Below, piece after piece: positions 1-8,661 of a stretch of 64,000 nt of DNA. The stretch lies in contig NZ_JAPFFT010000010.1 of the NCBI RefSeq assembly GCF_026241105.1, forward strand, positions 91,442 through 155,441, written 5' to 3'. Each line of letters opens with the position of its first letter. Within the stretch, counting starts at the first letter, position 1. The position numbers and the translations under genes were made by a program. Source of the DNA: Arthrobacter rhizophilus. Lineage in GTDB: Bacteria; Actinomycetota; Actinomycetes; Actinomycetales; Micrococcaceae. The notes under the pieces are model-generated. The model saw only the letters and a program-made list of their open reading frames with translations, ran no database searches and was not told the DNA's origin.

Positions 1-435
1 CCCGGCGTCGAGCAGCTTCTTCACGGTCAGCGCGTCGCCGTCCCAGCGGCGGTTTTGGTAGACCGTGAGCACGCGGCCCAGCCTCGCCGCCAGTTCGATC
101 AGTTCCTGCCCTTGTGCGCTGGTCACTGCGAATGGTTTGTCCACGACGACGTCGAGCCCGGCTTCCAGGGCAGCCTTCGCGAGCGGGTGGTGCGTAGCCG
201 GGGGCGTGCCGAGGATTACCAGGTCCAACTCTCCGGCAAACGAGAGGACGTCATCCGGACCGTCCACGATCCTCGTGCCGGGATACCGTTCTTCAGCTTT
301 GGCCTTGCGGCCCGCATCCGAAGTAGCGATCACGTCAAGGGAATACGCGGGATTGGCTGCGATAAACGGCGCATGAAAAACGCTGCCGGAAAGGCCGTAG
401 CCGACGACGGCGGTGCGGATCGGTGTGTGGGTCAT
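1..435 (-). CDS. Gfo/Idh/MocA family oxidoreductase, C-terminal part outside window
   Basis: Translating the minus strand from the ATG at 435 gives 145 open codons running off the window edge. The N-terminus has a Rossmann nucleotide-binding motif (VVGYGLSGSVFHAPF) and near residue 100 the DKPFAVT motif, the equivalent of the EKP motif of NAD(P)-dependent sugar or inositol dehydrogenases. Gfo/Idh/MocA proteins are usually about 330-400 residues, so less than half is present and the substrate-binding beta-sheet domain is missing. The substrate cannot be told. A short gap separates it from the upstream tetR-like gene on the same strand. Confidence 0.85.
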   Translation of the reverse strand, partial: MTHTPIRTAVVGYGLSGSVFHAPFIAANPAYSLDVIATSDAGRKAKAEERYPGTRIVDGPDDVLSFAGELDLVILGTPPATHHPLAKAALEAGLDVVVDKPFAVTSAQGQELIELAARLGRVLTVYQNRRWDGDALTVKKLLDAG

Positions 436-477
436 GCCGCTACGCTACCGGGCCAAGACAGCCCGGCGAAGGTTTTG

Positions 478-1098
478 TCAGCAGTCTTTCAGCAGGCGCG
501 TGACGAGCTCACGCCACGACTCGGCGAGGCGCTCCGGCGCGACGCCGTGGATCCGCAGGGAATGCAACATGCGCTCGGGATCCAGGGTGGCGCCGAGGGA
601 AAGAGCCAGAAGCCAAGGATCGCGGTCCAGGCCCGCTTCCCGCAGCAGCATCTCAAGGTGCCGGTGCCACAATACGACTGGCGGGGCGTCGTGCCGGTTT
701 TGCGGGGAATGCTCGGCCGCGGCGCGGGCCAGTTCGCCGTACTCTTCGACATACTTGATGCGCGCTTCGCCGAAGGCAATGAGGCGTTCAAGTGGAGGCG
801 CACCAGGACCAAGAGGTGGCGGACCGAAGATGAACTGGCGTTGGAAGTCCGCCTCGGCGTCACTCAGGAGGGTCATCATGAGTCCTGCCCTGCTGCCAAA
901 GCGGCGGAAAACCGTCCCTTTCCCGACGTCGGCCCGGCAGGCGAGCATGTCCATCGTAATGGCGTCCACTCCGTGTTCCGCCACGAGCTCCCTGGCAGCC
1001 TGTAGGAGCCGTTCGCGGTTGCGCGCGGCGTCGCTACGCTCCGAGGGTGCCCCTAGAGGCAACTCGGGCCGGATGGGGATGAGGCTCACAAAAAACAT
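478..1098 (-). CDS. TetR/AcrR family transcriptional regulator
   Basis: The 206-residue protein has a TetR-type N-terminal DNA-binding domain: a helix near residues 24-42 and a helix-turn-helix around 46-70 ending GKGTVFRRFGSRAGL. The C-terminal ligand-binding half has no recognisable ligand signature. It is transcribed away from the FMN reductase gene, and the 115-bp gap between the two starts holds a CGGAC-N4-GTCCG palindrome. The natural inference is that it represses itself and the reductase until an electrophile or quinone-like inducer binds. An in-frame start inside the first 25 residues is possible, since the TetR core begins only around residue 22. Confidence 0.88.
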   Translation of the reverse strand: MFFVSLIPIRPELPLGAPSERSDAARNRERLLQAARELVAEHGVDAITMDMLACRADVGKGTVFRRFGSRAGLMMTLLSDAEADFQRQFIFGPPPLGPGAPPLERLIAFGEARIKYVEEYGELARAAAEHSPQNRHDAPPVVLWHRHLEMLLREAGLDRDPWLLALSLGATLDPERMLHSLRIHGVAPERLAESWRELVTRLLKDC

Positions 1099-1119
1099 TC
1101 TAGCCTTGGGAATATAAAC

Positions 1120-1133
1120 CGGACCGTAGTCCG
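1120..1133. promoter_or_regulatory. Palindromic operator candidate for the TetR regulator
   Basis: CGGAC CGTA GTCCG is a perfect 5-bp inverted repeat with a 4-bp spacer, flanked by A/T-rich arms (AAAC on the left, TTTAG on the right). It lies 22 bp upstream of the tetR start and 80 bp upstream of the reductase start, the usual place for a TetR operator in a divergent promoter. Confidence 0.55.
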
Positions 1134-1213
1134 TTTAGAACCTACGAAGGCAGAAAATGCCTCAGAAACCGAGCGCCTGCGGCACCGTCCGCGGCCAGAC
1201 CCAAGGAGTTCCC

Positions 1214-1777
1214 ATGTCCAAGAACACCGTTCTCGCCCTTGTTGGCAGCCTCCGCGCCGATTCCCACAACCGCAAGCTCGCCGAAGCCATCCAGCTCAAC
1301 GCCCCGGAAAACGTTGACGTGCAGATCCACGGCTCCCTCGGCAACATCCCGTTCTACAACGAAGACATTGACGTCGAAGGCCAGGTCCCGGCCGAAGCCG
1401 CAGCCCTCCGCGCTGCCGCCGCCGAAGCCGACGCCATCCTGCTGGTCACCCCGGAGCACAACGGCACCATGCCGGCGTCCCTCAAGAACGCCATTGACTG
1501 GCTGTCCCGTCCGTTCGGCGCCGGTGCGCTGGCAGGCAAGCCGACCGCCGTCGTCGGTACCGCTTTTGGCCAGTTCGGTGGAGTCTGGGCACAGGACGAG
1601 GCCCGCAAGGCCGCTGGCATCGCCGGCGCCAAGGTTCTCGAAGACGTCAAGCTCGCCGTTCCGGGCTCCATGATCCGCTTCGCCGAACTGCACCCGAAGG
1701 ACGACGCTGAGGTTGTTGAGCAGATCAAGGGCATCTTCGAGCCCCTGACGGCCGTCCGGGAAGAAGCCGCAGCCTAA
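1214..1777 (+). CDS. NADPH-dependent FMN reductase / NAD(P)H quinone reductase-like flavoprotein
   Basis: This 187-residue flavodoxin-like protein starts at ATG 1214, preceded by AAGGAG seven bases upstream; an upstream in-frame ATG at 1157 has no ribosome site and would add 19 low-quality residues. The N-terminal GSLRADSHNRKLAEA is the FMN phosphate-binding loop and TPEHNGTMPASLKNAIDWLSR is the second conserved stretch of the NADPH-dependent FMN reductase family. Such proteins reduce FMN, quinones or azo compounds in the cytosol. Divergence from a TetR gene with a palindrome between them suggests induction by an electrophilic substrate. Confidence 0.9.
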   Translation: MSKNTVLALVGSLRADSHNRKLAEAIQLNAPENVDVQIHGSLGNIPFYNEDIDVEGQVPAEAAALRAAAAEADAILLVTPEHNGTMPASLKNAIDWLSRPFGAGALAGKPTAVVGTAFGQFGGVWAQDEARKAAGIAGAKVLEDVKLAVPGSMIRFAELHPKDDAEVVEQIKGIFEPLTAVREEAAA

Positions 1778-1790
1778 GTCTCCCTGGTTC

Positions 1791-1824
1791 GCCCCCGTCC
1801 CGCCGTCGAGGCGTGGGCGGGGGC
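1791..1824 (+). terminator. Candidate intrinsic terminator after the FMN reductase
   Basis: A GC-rich inverted repeat begins GCCCCCG and ends CGGGGGC, with a looser inner stem, followed by ATTCTTT. It starts 13 bp after the reductase stop and lies just before the next gene, so it may also sit in that gene's 5' leader. Confidence 0.5.
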
Positions 1825-1848
1825 ATTCTTTGTCGATACGATGGCGGC

Positions 1849-2247
1849 ATGGCCGACTACAACCGCCACCGCGAAGTCGACGCCTACCTCGAGGTCCTCC
1901 CCGACTGGCAACACGCCATCGGCGAGCAACTGCGCGACCTCATCCACGAGGCCGAACCCGAAATCGTCGAAACGATCAAGCGCCGCACGCAGCCTTACTT
2001 CGTTCTCGATGGGAACGTCTGCGCACTGCTAGCGGCCAAGGACCACATCAATTTGTTCCTCTACGACGGCGCCATTGTTCCCGACCCGGACAACATCATC
2101 ACCTCCGGGCACGAGAACAAGACCGCCCGTACGATCACCTTCCACCAGCACGATCTGATTCCGCGTGCACCTCTCACCGCCATGCTGCGGCAGATCGCGG
2201 CCAACAACCGCGCAGGCGGCTGGCGAAAGATCAAAGGCGCGGGTTAG
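1849..2247 (+). CDS. DUF1801-family protein
   Basis: A 132-residue protein starting at ATG 1849 (MADYNRHREVDAYLE). The pattern of an N-terminal helix, ETIKRRTQPYFVLDGNVCAL, then DHINLFLYDGA and a C-terminal KTARTITF segment matches small DUF1801 proteins (YdhG/YjbR-like fold), for which no reaction is established. A longer in-frame start at 1813 would overlap the upstream hairpin and is less likely. The gene appears to stand alone. Confidence 0.72.
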   Translation: MADYNRHREVDAYLEVLPDWQHAIGEQLRDLIHEAEPEIVETIKRRTQPYFVLDGNVCALLAAKDHINLFLYDGAIVPDPDNIITSGHENKTARTITFHQHDLIPRAPLTAMLRQIAANNRAGGWRKIKGAG

Positions 2248-2377
2248 CCGCACCGCTACCATTCCGTGACTGAGCTGAGGCCGAACCGTCATGGGCGGGG
2301 CGGCCTACACGCGGGCGGCCAGCCGTAACGTTGAGGTACAGGCACCAGAGGTGATCAGGGCAGGAGCGGGGGCTGTC

Positions 2378-3178
2378 ATGCGGGTCAGGCGCGGCGTGGA
2401 ATGCACGACGACGGCGATCGCCGCATTGTGCCTGTCGCTCGCGCTCTGCCTGGCTGGCTGCGCTTCCCCCGACGGCGGCCCTGCGGCCAGTTCGCCCTCC
2501 GTTTCGCAGGGCTACACTCCGGCGAGTCAGGCGCCCGTGGCCGGGCCGGTCCCCACGCCCCGCCCTGCGCCTCCTCCGTCCGTCAACGGGCCTCCCCTGG
2601 GTCCCCTAGCCACGTCCGGCCCAGCGAGCGGCACGTCCAAACCATCGGCGACGCAAAGCCAGACCCCAGGAACCGCAAAGACACCCAGCCCGGCCGCTTC
2701 GCCCCCGGGCGGGTCTTCTACGGCTTCAAGCAGCCCGAGTCCGCAGGCCCCGGCGCCCGTCCCGGCCGCCGTCGACTCGACCGGGAGCACCGTGTATTTC
2801 GTGGCAATCGGCGACGGCGGCAGCCGCGGCGTGCGGTTCGGCTGCGATGACAGCCTGGTGGCTTTGCAATTCAAAGGCCCCATAGGCGGCGACCCGCTCG
2901 CCGCGGCAATGGGGCAACTGCTCGCGCCTGATGACGCAGCAACCCGGGCAGGCTTGTACAACTCACTCTCGGGCTCCGCGCTGCGCTACGTTTCGGGCTA
3001 CCTCGACGGATCCACCGCCGTCGTGAACCTGAGCGGCTCGCTTCGTCCCGGTGGCGTGTGCGACTACCCGCGGATCGAAACCCAGCTGACGCAGACCGCA
3101 GTGGCGGCTACGGGAGCATCCCAGGCCGCGATCTATATCGACGGGCGCCCCCTGGGGGACGTCCTGAGCTTGCGCTGA
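2378..3178 (+). CDS. GerMN-domain lipoprotein
   Basis: This 266-residue protein begins with a lipoprotein signal peptide: positive MRVRRG, a hydrophobic stretch and the lipobox LAGC, so it should be anchored to the outer face of the membrane. Residues about 35-130 are a Pro/Ser/Ala-rich linker. The C-terminal part (VYFVAIGD to IDGRPLGDVLSLR) resembles a GerMN domain, found in spore-germination protein GerM and in lipoproteins of non-spore-forming actinobacteria such as LpqB. The ATG at 2378 is chosen because it directly starts the signal peptide; upstream in-frame codons from 2291 would spoil it. Function unknown. Confidence 0.75.
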   Translation: MRVRRGVECTTTAIAALCLSLALCLAGCASPDGGPAASSPSVSQGYTPASQAPVAGPVPTPRPAPPPSVNGPPLGPLATSGPASGTSKPSATQSQTPGTAKTPSPAASPPGGSSTASSSPSPQAPAPVPAAVDSTGSTVYFVAIGDGGSRGVRFGCDDSLVALQFKGPIGGDPLAAAMGQLLAPDDAATRAGLYNSLSGSALRYVSGYLDGSTAVVNLSGSLRPGGVCDYPRIETQLTQTAVAATGASQAAIYIDGRPLGDVLSLR

Positions 3179-3186
3179 GGCCGGCT

Positions 3187-4020
3187 CTATCTCCCGCCGA
3201 AGAGCGCGTCCATGTCTGCGTAGCTCAGGGTTCCGGCGAGCCCTGACCAGTTCCCGTCGCCAAGAACTTCCATTGCGAGCCGGGAGACCGTCGCGTAAGC
3301 GGCCCTGGCAGTGCTGCCGCCGATGCTGATTCGCCGCACGCCGGCGTCGTGCAATTCTCCGGGCGACGGCGAACCCAAGCCGGCCAGCGCATTGAGCGGC
3401 ACGCTGATCCGTCGGGAAAGTTCGTGAAGAATATGGAGGTCCGCCAACCCTGGTACGAATATTCCGTCCGCCCCGGCCTGCTGGTAGGCGTCCGCCCGCC
3501 GAAGCGTTTCCTCATATGCGGTGTCCGGAAACTTTCCAGACCAATAGGTGTCGGTGCGCGCATTGATGAACAGTCCAACGCCGGCGTCATCGGCTGCCTG
3601 CCTGATCACGGCGATGCGCCTGGACTGTTCCGCAATGTCGCTGAGCGGCTGTTCCGCTGAATCCTCGATGTTGATCCCGACGGCGCCCGCGTCCAGCACC
3701 GCTCGGACCGTGGTCCGGAGCTCTTCGTCAGTCCGTCCGTAGCCCGTCTCGATGTCGGCAGTCACCGGTAAGCGGGTGGCTTTTGCGATCCGTGACAGCG
3801 CTTCCATCGCGAGCTGCCGCGGCAGGTGGTCCCCGTCCTGGTACCCCAAGCTCCAAGAGACCGCCGAACTGGAGGTGGCCACCGCCGTCGCGCCTGCTTC
3901 CTCGACCATCAGCGCAGATGCGGCATCCCACGCGTTCACCAGAACCAAGGGCGCCTGTGGCACGGCGTGGAGCTCGTGGAAGCGGAGGGCCTTGGATTCG
4001 AGTTCGGGATGCATCATCAT
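3187..4020 (-). CDS. Isocitrate lyase/PEP mutase superfamily protein
   Basis: About 277 residues, starting at one of three consecutive ATG codons (4020, 4017, 4014). It has the TIM-barrel landmarks of the PEP-mutase/ICL family: LVNAWDAASALMVEEAG, ATSSSAVSWSLGYQDG, the metal-binding ADIETGYG, INIEDS, and FINARTDTYW. The KKCGH-type loop of true isocitrate lyases is not seen, so this is more likely a C-C or C-P lyase of the oxaloacetate hydrolase/carboxyphosphonoenolpyruvate mutase branch. It is transcribed away from the aminotransferase at 4135; its 3' end is 8 bp from the convergent GerMN gene. Confidence 0.82.
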   Translation of the reverse strand: MMMHPELESKALRFHELHAVPQAPLVLVNAWDAASALMVEEAGATAVATSSSAVSWSLGYQDGDHLPRQLAMEALSRIAKATRLPVTADIETGYGRTDEELRTTVRAVLDAGAVGINIEDSAEQPLSDIAEQSRRIAVIRQAADDAGVGLFINARTDTYWSGKFPDTAYEETLRRADAYQQAGADGIFVPGLADLHILHELSRRISVPLNALAGLGSPSPGELHDAGVRRISIGGSTARAAYATVSRLAMEVLGDGNWSGLAGTLSYADMDALFGGR

Positions 4021-4122
4021 TGCTCTATTCCAGCCTGCCGGCAGCCGGACGTAAAGCGAATCGCACCCCGAATCGTGCAAATTGGATGAAACATCTGTTG
4101 CCTTGATGACAACTCCGGGGGG

Positions 4123-4137
4123 TATCCTGTCAATGTG
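4123..4137 (+). promoter_or_regulatory. Candidate -10 element of a leaderless promoter
   Basis: TATCCT at 4123-4128 ends six bases before the G of the GTG start codon at 4135, placing the predicted transcription start on the start codon. TTGCCT lies about 19 bp upstream as a weak -35. No convincing leader with ribosome-binding site fits between. Leaderless mRNAs with GTG/ATG at the 5' end are common in actinobacteria. Confidence 0.4.
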
Positions 4138-5442
4138 ACCCACGAAACACTGGATGCCGGGCCCGAGTTGCCCGCGGAAGCAATTGACGCAATCGAGCGA
4201 GCAGCAACTGCCGCCCACCGCCACGAGGGACTCTTCTCGGAGCGCGCCGCCAACATCAAGCAGTCCGCCGTGCGTGATGTCTTCGACATTTCAATGCGCC
4301 CGGGACTCGTCTCCCTCGCCGGCGGGAACCCTTACCTGCAGTCCCTCCCCCTCGAGAAGCTTGGCCAGACCGCCGCGCGCATCATCGCCGAAGAAGGCAT
4401 GACGGCACTGCAGTACGGCGGCGGGCAGGGCACCGAGGAACTTCGCACCCAGATCTGCGAAATCATGGCTGCCGAAGGAATCACCGACGCCCGGCCGGAA
4501 AACGTCGTGATCACCGCAGGTTCCCAATCGGCCCAGGACGTTGCCACCAAGGTCTTCTGCAATCCGGGCGACGTCGTGCTCGTGGAAAACCCCACCTATG
4601 TGGGCGCCCTGAACACCTTCGAGGCCTATCAGGTCCAAGTTGAGACAGTGGACATGGACGACGACGGCCTGGTCCCGGAGCTGCTCGAAGCCAAGATCGC
4701 GGAGCTTCAGGCTGAGGGCAAGAACATCAAGTTCCTCTATACGATCCCCAACTTCAACAATCCTTCCGGCATCACCCTTGCTCCCGGACGCCGTCAGCGG
4801 ATCGTAAATATATGCCGCAACGCGAATATCTTGATCCTCGAGGACAATCCGTACGGTCTTCTGCGTTTCGACGGCCACCCGTTGGCGCCGATGCGGGCAG
4901 CGAATGCGCATGACGTCATCTATATGGGGTCATTCTCCAAGATCTTCGCCCCGGGACTCCGGATCGGTTGGGCGCTTGTCCCCGAACACTTGCAGCGGCG
5001 CTTCTACCTGGCGTCGGAAGCCGTGACGTTGTGCCCTCCCACCCTGAATCAGATGATCATCTCGGCATATCTTCGGGACTACGACTGGCGCGGGCAGATT
5101 GAGACTTACCGGGCCCTCTACGAGGAACGCTGCAATGCCCTGCTCGTAGCGCTGGAAGAGCACATGCCGTCCGGCCTCAGCTGGACCAGGCCCGAGGGCG
5201 GTTTCTTCGTCTGGGTAACCTTGCCCGACGGCGTGGACACATACCCGCTACTCAAGAAGGCGATCGAGGCAGGGGTCGTGTTCATCCCCGGCGCGGCGTT
5301 CACGCACTCGGACGAACCGTCCAACAAACTGAGATTGGCCTTCAGCGCAGTGCCACCTGAGTCGATTGCCGAAGGCGTCCGCCGTTTGGCACCAGTACTG
5401 CGCGGGGCGATCGACACCATCAACAAAGGAGTTACATCATGA
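4135..5442 (+). CDS. PLP-dependent aminotransferase (class I/II, MocR/LysN-type)
   Basis: A 435-residue fold-type I aminotransferase starting at GTG. Recognisable parts are VSLAGGNP near residue 60, YGGGQGTEELR, the cofactor segment ITAGSQSAQD, YTIPNFNNPSG, LEDNPYG and the PLP lysine in GSFSKIFAPGLRIGW. This is the aminotransferase domain seen in MocR regulators and in 2-aminoadipate aminotransferases (LysN), but there is no N-terminal GntR helix-turn-helix, so it should be an enzyme. The amino donor cannot be deduced. Its stop overlaps the uspA-like start (ATGA), so the two are translationally coupled. Confidence 0.88.
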   Translation: MTHETLDAGPELPAEAIDAIERAATAAHRHEGLFSERAANIKQSAVRDVFDISMRPGLVSLAGGNPYLQSLPLEKLGQTAARIIAEEGMTALQYGGGQGTEELRTQICEIMAAEGITDARPENVVITAGSQSAQDVATKVFCNPGDVVLVENPTYVGALNTFEAYQVQVETVDMDDDGLVPELLEAKIAELQAEGKNIKFLYTIPNFNNPSGITLAPGRRQRIVNICRNANILILEDNPYGLLRFDGHPLAPMRAANAHDVIYMGSFSKIFAPGLRIGWALVPEHLQRRFYLASEAVTLCPPTLNQMIISAYLRDYDWRGQIETYRALYEERCNALLVALEEHMPSGLSWTRPEGGFFVWVTLPDGVDTYPLLKKAIEAGVVFIPGAAFTHSDEPSNKLRLAFSAVPPESIAEGVRRLAPVLRGAIDTINKGVTS

Positions 5443-5867
5443 GCGGAATCGTAGTGGTCGGCGTAGACGGCAGTGAGACCGCGATGAGGGCAGCCGAGGC
5501 AGCCAGGGACCTCGCGGTCGCTTTGGGAGCCAGCCTTCGCGTCTTGACAGCATTCGACAGCGACCGCACCGAGGTCTTTGAAAGCGGCAGCGACCGGTGG
5601 ATCGTCTCGGACGCCGACGACGCCGAGAAGGTTGCCCGCGGAGTTGCCGGCAAGCTCAACAGTGACCAGCTTGAAATCACCTACACAGCAGCACGCGGCA
5701 AGCCCGGAGAAGCCTTGATCCGCGAGGCCGAACGCGTCGGGGCGCGCTTGATCGTCGTCGGCAACCGTCGCATGCAAGGACTGGCACGCGTACTTGGCAG
5801 CGTTGCCAACACGGTGGCCCACAATGCTCCGTGCGACGTCTACATCGCCAAGACGGACGAGCCCTAA
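5439..5867 (+). CDS. Universal stress protein, UspA family
   Basis: A single 142-residue Usp domain. It starts IVVVGVDGSETAMRA and ends with the ATP-binding loop VVGNRRMQGLARVLGSVAN, close to the G-2x-G-9x-G(S/T) motif of ATP-binding Usps, then HNAPCDVYI. The ATG overlaps the aminotransferase stop codon by four bases, so the pair forms an operon; the partnership suggests a starvation or redox response but this is only contextual. Confidence 0.9.
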   Translation: MSGIVVVGVDGSETAMRAAEAARDLAVALGASLRVLTAFDSDRTEVFESGSDRWIVSDADDAEKVARGVAGKLNSDQLEITYTAARGKPGEALIREAERVGARLIVVGNRRMQGLARVLGSVANTVAHNAPCDVYIAKTDEP

Positions 5868-6014
5868 GCCGTAGCCAGGCATTAGACGGGGATCACGCGA
5901 TGTGGTGGGCGGTCTCACCCCGATTTGGGCCGGACGGCTAGGATGCCGCCGGTAAAATTGGATTGGCCCCAAAGGCGCGAGCCGCCCATCACATCAACCC
6001 GTAGGGGATCCCTT

Positions 6015-6353
6015 TTGCTTACTCTGCAGCCGCGCCAGCGCGTCGGACACGACATTCTGCTCGCCCGCCACGGCAACCACATCAGCTCCATGCGCTTCGA
6101 CCGCGCGAATGATCGCATCGTGGCACTTCTTGACGACGGCTCCGTAGACAGCGCTCCGAACATGATTTCCCCGGTGCTGCAGATGCCGGAGACGTTCCGC
6201 AGCATCATGCGTTCCGACTGGCAGTTGTTGCTTGTGGTTAGTTCCGCCATGTTGGCTGTTGGCGCCCTGGCCATGGTGCTGTCGTTTGGAATGATCGGCG
6301 GCATGAGCGACCAGCAATTGCGCGATCTCGCGGTCAGCTACACGTCTTACTAG
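6015..6353 (+). CDS. Hypothetical protein with one C-terminal membrane segment
   Basis: I do not recognise this protein. The TTG at 6015 has AGGGG seven bases upstream and gives 112 residues; in-frame TTG 5925 and ATG 5943 would extend it, but a TAGGAT -10-like hexamer at 5939 suggests transcription starts after them. Residues ~65-95 (LLLVVSSAMLAVGALAMVLSFGMIGG) form one hydrophobic span, preceded by a soluble acidic region containing RIVALLDDGSVDSAP. Its TAG stop overlaps the convergent PAP2 gene by the palindrome CTAG. Confidence 0.5.
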   Translation: MLTLQPRQRVGHDILLARHGNHISSMRFDRANDRIVALLDDGSVDSAPNMISPVLQMPETFRSIMRSDWQLLLVVSSAMLAVGALAMVLSFGMIGGMSDQQLRDLAVSYTSY

Positions 6354-7045
6354 ATCAGCCAACCCCGCAGGACCCACCAAAGGCCCGCGATGACCACTCC
6401 GCCGAACAACGAACCGGCGATGACCTGGCCGCGAGTATGGTCCCCCAGCACCACCCGGGACCAGCCGACGGCGGGCACCAGAAACAGTAGCGGTAGCCAC
6501 GCCGGTCCGAACATCAGCCCCGCAATGACTGCGGCAGCGGAGATTGCCGAGGCATGACCGCTCATCTTCCACACGAGGCTGACCGCGGCCAACGCCACGA
6601 TCCCGCCAATCAGGGCAAGGATCATCACTGAGACGCTGGTCGGGGCGTGGATGAGGTTAAGTACGAGCAGTCCTAAGACCACTGACCCGAGCGCGAGCAT
6701 CAGCACGCGAGCACGCTCCTCGCGATCGCTGACGTGGTGGTCACTCAGTTTGCCGAGCCTCACCAGGACCAACACATAGGCCAGCGGCAGTACGCACACA
6801 AAGAGTGCCCCAAGGACCCCGAACCATATTGTCCCCGGGAAACCCGGTTCCACCACTGGGCTGATGAGCAGCAAGATGGACACCACGACAGGCGGCTGGA
6901 AGACCTCGGTCAGGATCCGCGCAACGCGCTGCCACCCTCCCCCAGCGCCGCGCTGCCCTCCGTCAACGCCGCGCTGCCCTCCGTCAACGCCGCGCTGCCC
7001 TCCGTCAACGCCGCGTTGCCGTCCCCCAACGCCGCGTTGCTCAGT
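6350..7045 (-). CDS. PAP2-family membrane phosphatase with repeat-encoded N-terminus
   Basis: From [14 protein letters not shown] onward this is a multi-spanning PAP2 protein (about six hydrophobic segments) with the phosphatase motifs KMSGH and [12 protein letters not shown]; the usual last Asp of the third motif is Gln here. PAP2 proteins dephosphorylate lipid phosphates or undecaprenyl pyrophosphate. The only start near the domain is TTG at 7045, which overlaps the E2 stop codon, giving 231 residues with an N-terminus of GVDGGQR heptads encoded by a 21-bp tandem repeat. No ATG or GTG lies between the repeat and the domain, so either the repeat is translated or the first helix is shortened. 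Overlap with E2 suggests read-through from the oxoacid dehydrogenase operon. Confidence 0.72.
   Translation of the reverse strand, partial: TEQRGVGGRQRGVDGGQRGVDGGQRGVDGGQRGAGGGWQRVARILTEVFQPPVVVSILLLISPVVEPGFPGTIWFGVLGALFVCVLPLAYVLVLVRLGKLSDHHVSDREERARVLMLALGSVVLGLLVLNLIHAPTSVSVMILALIGGIVALAAVSLVWKMSGHASAISAAAVIAGLMFGPAWLPLLFLVPAVGWSRVVLGDHTRGQVIAGSLFGGVVIAGLWWVLRGWLI
6946..7040. repeat. 21-bp tandem repeat, about 4.5 copies
   Basis: Three exact copies of a 21-bp unit (6946-6966, 6967-6987, 6988-7008), one diverged copy (7009-7029) and an 11-base partial copy (7030-7040). The length is a multiple of three and the minus-strand frame reads (GVDGGQR)n, so copy-number change would not break the PAP2 frame. 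It lies exactly between the E2 stop and the PAP2 domain. Confidence 0.92.
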
Positions 7046-8603
7046 CAAGCAGCAGCGCCGGCTCTTCGAGGATGGATGCGACGTCGGCCATGAAGCGGGC
7101 GGAGAGGTCCCCGTCCACCACCCGGTGGTCGAACGAGCCGCCCAGCGTCGTGATCCAGCGAGGGATGACTTCGCCATCCAGCACCCAAGGCTTTTGCTTG
7201 ATGGTGCCGAATGCGACGATCGCCACCTCGCCCGGGTTGATGATGGGCGTTCCGGTGTCGATGCCCAAGGCGCCGACGTTGGTGATAGTCAGAGAGCCAC
7301 CCTGCATCTGCGCAGGCTGGGTCTTGCCCGCTCGCGCCGTACCGGCTAGCTCGTTGAGCGCGAGGGCCAGTTCCTTGAGGGAAAGGTCCTGGGCATCCTT
7401 GATGTTCGGCACCATAAGCCCGCGCGGAGTGGCGGCCGCAATACCGAGGTTCATGTAGTGCTTGACGTGGATCTCGGCGTTGCCCTTGCCGTCGGCGTTC
7501 TCCACCCAGGTCGCGTTGACGCTCGGGTTGCGGGCCGCGGCCCAGATGACAGCCTTGGAGAGGATCAACAGCGGCGACACCTTGATGCCCTCAAAGTCCC
7601 TGGAGGCCTTGAGGCGCTTAACGAATTCCATGGTGCGGCTGGCATCGACGTCCACGAAGATACTCACGTGCGGCGCCGTGAAGGCCGACTCCACCATGGC
7701 CTTGGCTGTTGCCTTACGGACGCCCTTCACGGGAATCCGTTCCACACGCTGATCCTGCGGTTTCTTGGACGCACCCCAGAACGTGTCGGCCTGGTCCACC
7801 TCGGCATCGCGCTGCGCCTGGTAGCTGACCAAATCCTCGCGAGTCACTTCACCGCGGGCCCCCGTGGGAACGACATCGGCCAAGTCAATGCCCAGTTCGC
7901 GGGCGATCTTGCGCACCGGAGGCTTGGCCAAGACGCGGTTGACGATGCCGCTGACGGTTGCACCAAGGCCCGTGAGGCCCGGCGCCTGGTTCGTTTCTCC
8001 CTGGGTCGCGGCCGGGGACTGCTCGACGGCGGGCGCCGGCGCTGCGGGCTCGACGGTGCGGGCCGGCGCCGACTGCTCGTCTGCGAGTATCGCAGAGGCG
8101 GTGGGCGCAGCCGAGGCGGCCGGAGCAACGGAGGCGACGACTTCCGGGCGCTTACGCGGGCGGCGTTTGACGGCGTCGGCCTTCGGACCGGAGCCCACCA
8201 GCGGACCGCCCGCCGGACCGCCGTCGGACGTTCCGGGGTCCTCGGGCAGCTTGCCGTACATCGAGGCCTCGAAGACTTGTTCGGCGGCAGGAGTGGCGGG
8301 AGCCGCAGGCGGTGCGGCGAGCGGCGCAGCGGGTGCCGATGCGGGCGCTGCCTCATCCGGGGCATTGTCCGAGATGCCGATAATCGCGGTTCCTACTTCA
8401 ACCGTGATCCCCTCAGGGACGAGCAATTCCGCCACCGTGCCTGCGTATGGGGACGGCAATTCCACGAGGGACTTGGCGGTCTCGATCTCGCAAATAACGT
8501 CGTTGATAGCCACGGTGTCCCCGGGTTTGACCTTCCAGGAGACAATTTCTGCCTCGGTCAGGCCTTCGCCGACATCCGGCAGGTTGAATTTCTTAACAGT
8601 CAC
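7041..8603 (-). CDS. bkdC: E2 component of a 2-oxoacid dehydrogenase complex (dihydrolipoamide acyltransferase)
   Basis: The 520-residue protein has the full E2 architecture: an N-terminal lipoyl domain with the lipoylated lysine in [17 protein letters not shown] (near residue 44), an Ala/Pro-rich linker, a peripheral-subunit-binding domain ([20 protein letters not shown]) and a C-terminal acyltransferase core ending with the catalytic DHRVVDGD. It moves the acyl group from E1 to CoA. It follows E1alpha and E1beta on the same strand. The trio resembles branched-chain oxoacid dehydrogenase (Bkd) more than the single-chain E1 (AceE) pyruvate system of actinobacteria; no E3 gene is present here. 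Confidence 0.92.
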   Translation of the reverse strand: MTVKKFNLPDVGEGLTEAEIVSWKVKPGDTVAINDVICEIETAKSLVELPSPYAGTVAELLVPEGITVEVGTAIIGISDNAPDEAAPASAPAAPLAAPPAAPATPAAEQVFEASMYGKLPEDPGTSDGGPAGGPLVGSGPKADAVKRRPRKRPEVVASVAPAASAAPTASAILADEQSAPARTVEPAAPAPAVEQSPAATQGETNQAPGLTGLGATVSGIVNRVLAKPPVRKIARELGIDLADVVPTGARGEVTREDLVSYQAQRDAEVDQADTFWGASKKPQDQRVERIPVKGVRKATAKAMVESAFTAPHVSIFVDVDASRTMEFVKRLKASRDFEGIKVSPLLILSKAVIWAAARNPSVNATWVENADGKGNAEIHVKHYMNLGIAAATPRGLMVPNIKDAQDLSLKELALALNELAGTARAGKTQPAQMQGGSLTITNVGALGIDTGTPIINPGEVAIVAFGTIKQKPWVLDGEVIPRWITTLGGSFDHRVVDGDLSARFMADVASILEEPALLLD

Positions 8604-8661
8604 TTAGGGTCCTCGATTTCGGCTGGCCCGTCCGCGTGGCGGAGGGTGCAATCAGGGGCGG

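Noticed and set aside
6946..7040. Tandem repeats resembling a CRISPR array
   Set aside because: Units are directly adjacent with no spacers and are in coding frame; no cas genes in the window.
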